From Clostridia bacterium UC5.1-1D2 (GTDB taxonomy: Bacteria; Bacillota; Clostridia; Lachnospirales; Lachnospiraceae), in contig BBZN01000002.1 in NCBI GenBank assembly GCA_001304855.1, forward strand, positions 157,456 through 221,455: a stretch of DNA of 64,000 nucleotides. The letters are read 5' to 3'. Shown piece after piece: positions 62,393 to 64,000 of this stretch (position 1 is the stretch's first letter; every line of letters starts with the position of its first letter). The notes below the pieces were generated by a model. It had not been told where the DNA came from. It worked only from the letters and a program-made list of their open reading frames with translations, and searched no databases. The translations under genes and the position numbers were made by a program.

Positions 62393-63669
62393 ATGGAAAA
62401 GACAAATGTAAAGTATGGAGCTTATGTACAAATTTTAAAGGAGGAACTGCTTCCTGCCATGGGATGTACAGAGCCCATCGCTCTGGCCTATGCCGCAGCC
62501 GTTGCCAGAAAAACCCTGGGTGCAATGCCGGACAGGGTGGTTATCGGAGCCAGCGGAAGCATCATTAAAAATGTAAAATCGGTTATTGTCCCAAATACCG
62601 ACCATTTGAAGGGCATTCCGGCGGCGGCGGCGGCAGGCATAATCGCCGGACGGCCGGAAAAGGAACTGGAGGTAATAGCGGAAGTAACACAGGAGCAGAC
62701 CGCTCAGATGAAGGCCTTCCTTGAAAATACGGATATTACGGTGGAGCATGTGGATAACGGCGTTACATTTGATATTATCGTGACGCTGTACAAGGGCGAT
62801 TCCTATGCCAAGGTGCGCATTGCCATCTACCATACCAATATTGTGCTCATTGAGAAAGACGGTGAGATTTTGGAGCAGGTGGAGGTAAAAGGAGAGACAG
62901 AAGAAGGGCTGACTGACAGAAGCCTTTTGAATATGGAGGATATCTGGGATTTCGCCAATACAGTGGATATTGCAGATGTAAAGGAGGTTCTGGATCGCCA
63001 GATTCAGTATAATATGGCCATCGCTGAAGAAGGGCTTAAGGGCAATTACGGAGCCAACATCGGTAAAGTATTGATAGATATGTCGGGGAATGACGTGCGC
63101 ACCAAGGCCAAAGCCATGGCCGCGGCCGGTTCGACGCCAGAATGAACGGATGTGAGCTGCCGGTAATTATCAATTCGGGAAGCGGAAACCAGGGGATAAC
63201 CGTCTCGGTTCCTGTACTGGTATATGCCCGGGAACTGAATGTGGGCGAGGAGAAGAAATACCGCGCCCTGACCTTGTCCAATCTCACGGCTATTCACCAG
63301 AAGACTCCTATCGGACGGCTTTCTGCATACTGCGGGGCTGTCAGCGCCGGGGCCGGGGCCGGGGCAGGAATTGCCTATCTGAACGGAGGCGGCTATACGG
63401 AGGTGGTACATACGGTTGTGAACGCGCTGGCTATCGTATCAGGTATTGTCTGTGACGGCGCCAAGGCGTCCTGCGCTGCCAAGATCGCTTCCGCAGTGGA
63501 CGCCGGAATTCTGGGTTACAATATGTATATTCGGGGCCAGCAGTTCTATGGGGGAGACGGTATTGTCACAAAGGGTGTGGAAGCTACCCTTAAGAATGTG
63601 GGCAGACTGGGAAAAGAAGGAATGAAAGAGACGAACGAGGAAATCATTAAAATGATGATTGGCGAATAG
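62393..63669 (+). CDS. cyuA: L-cysteine desulfidase (CyuA/YhaM, UPF0597 family)
   Basis: About 425 residues. Fe-S enzyme that breaks L-cysteine into pyruvate, ammonia and sulfide. The N-terminal ELLPAMGCTEPIALAYAAA is the family signature; later GNQGITVSVPVLVYA, YCGAVSAGAGAGAGIAYL and VCDGAKASCAAKIASAVDAG hold the remaining cluster cysteines. One frame break near 63132 (GGTTCGAC, one C short) is bridged as GSDARMNGCELPV. Translation from ATG 62393 follows a weak AAAGGGG site. It is divergent from a LysR regulator, and a terminator follows. Confidence 0.92.
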
Positions 63670-63680
63670 GAATGCACAGA

Positions 63681-63705
63681 ACCGGCCTTTTGGGGCCGGT
63701 TTTTT
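63681..63705 (+). terminator. Intrinsic terminator
   Basis: ACCGGCC (63681-63687) pairs with GGCCGGT (63694-63700), followed by TTTTTT, 12 bases after the cyuA stop. Confidence 0.85.
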
Positions 63706-63743
63706 CTATAAGGCTGAGAGGCGTTTCCTTTTTGGGGATTCTG

Positions 63744-63772
63744 TTGACAGCCCTCCGGCGCTGTAGTAAGAT
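63744..63772 (+). promoter_or_regulatory. Sigma-70-type promoter of candidate small RNA
   Basis: TTGACA (63744-63749) and TAAGAT (63767-63772), 17-base spacer, with no protein-coding start following. Confidence 0.65.
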
Positions 63773-63778
63773 GAAGAA

Positions 63779-63933
63779 ATCAGAGACAGGCCGGCCGGTC
63801 TGCGCTCCAAGGCTCCTCCTTGGTGCAAAGTCATTGCCGGGCGAAGGAAAATATAGAACTGACCCGAAGCCTTGCTGAGGGAAAGGCGCAATGAAGCATG
63901 GAGTCCTGATGCGCCTTTTTGGCGTATTTTTTT
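63779..63933 (+). ncRNA. Candidate structured small RNA or leader, unassigned
   Basis: About 150 bases between a good promoter and a terminator hairpin (AGGCGCA 63884-63890 with TGCGCCT 63910-63916, then TTTTT). Inside are strong local hairpins: AGACAGGCCGG/CCGGTCT and GCTCCAAGG/CCTTGGTGC. No ORF with a ribosome site is present. I could not match it to SRP RNA, tmRNA, 6S RNA, T-box or a riboswitch class from memory. Ends are approximate. Confidence 0.5.
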
Positions 63934-63957
63934 CATAGGAAAGTTCGTCCTATGAAA
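63931..63957. other. Hairpin with A/T-run flanks, bidirectional terminator-like
   Basis: TTTCATAGGA (63931-63940) and TCCTATGAAA (63948-63957) pair perfectly around AAGTTCG, with T-run on the left and A-run on the right, so it could stop transcription from either side. A further GC-rich stretch (CGCTCCGCGAGG) runs to the window end. Confidence 0.6.
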
Positions 63958-64000
63958 TAAAAAACGCTCCGCGAGGACAGCGTGCCCCGCTTTATCGGGT

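Noticed and set aside
63672..63878. A 68-codon frame at 63672-63878
   Set aside because: It runs through the cyuA terminator and the small-RNA promoter and lacks a ribosome site.

Overview
This 64 kb window looks like a chromosomal segment of an anaerobic, spore-forming member of the Lachnospiraceae (Clostridium cluster XIVa, Enterocloster/Hungatella-like). Reasons: about 50% GC, strong AGGAGG ribosome binding sites, an L-cysteine desulfidase, meso-diaminopimelate dehydrogenase, a LysM/GH18 spore-type hydrolase, DUF5721/DUF1576/DUF378 proteins, and a TetM-like GTPase joined to a NYN nuclease domain. The genus is inferred from gene content only. I saw no tRNA, rRNA, CRISPR array, phage or insertion-sequence transposase.

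More than half of the protein genes, including housekeeping genes (gltB, ilvC, cbiO, cyuA, azlC), are split by one-base frame breaks. Where the true reading can be reconstructed, the break is usually a homopolymer or short run one base too short or too long. I read this as sequence error, not decay, and annotate whole genes across the breaks.

Layout. 1-5.0 kb: glutamate synthase gltB (5' end outside) and gltD. 5.1-7.3 kb: a DUF5721 protein and, on the minus strand, a RelA/SpoT-synthetase-like protein with a small upstream partner. 7.35-7.87 kb: a gene-free stretch with two different repeat elements. 7.9-10.5 kb: the GTPase-NYN fusion. 10.5-14.6 kb: DUF4177, YbjQ, then a cobalamin riboswitch with terminator ahead of the cobalt transporter cbiQ-cbiO-cbiM-cbiN. 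15.0-16.9 kb: MarR regulator and MATE exporter.

16.9-37.2 kb is a catabolic locus. A PrpR-like regulator and a GH36 alpha-galactosidase run leftward. A roughly 16 kb operon runs rightward: four-carbon sugar-acid kinase (DUF1537), tripartite tricarboxylate transporter TctB-TctA-TctC, two PdxA paralogues, GH13, GH31, a LarA-like protein, a split UxaA-type dehydratase, an HpaI-type aldolase and a GH127 beta-L-arabinofuranosidase. Together they suggest uptake and breakdown of a sugar acid, perhaps glycosylated.

37.2-47.4 kb: spore-type GH18 hydrolase, inositol-monophosphatase-like enzyme, ddh, a membrane diguanylate cyclase, a molybdopterin oxidoreductase, DUF378, DUF1576 and AzlCD. 47.6-57.4 kb: chemoreceptor, ECF S component, EamA exporter, L-asparaginase, NfeD/SPFH pair, a second MATE exporter, an HPr-like protein lacking the phospho-His segment, NudC and a HAD phosphatase. 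57.5-64 kb: ilvN-ilvC, two LysR regulators, a SnoaL-like/LytTR regulator, cysteine desulfidase, and at the end a promoter-to-terminator unit that looks like an unassigned small RNA.

Most worth a second look: the GTPase-NYN fusion, a repeated structured element with compensatory base changes (7.5 and 29.5 kb), a dispersed palindromic repeat family, the sugar-acid locus with its degenerate PrpR regulator, and the candidate small RNA at the right edge.
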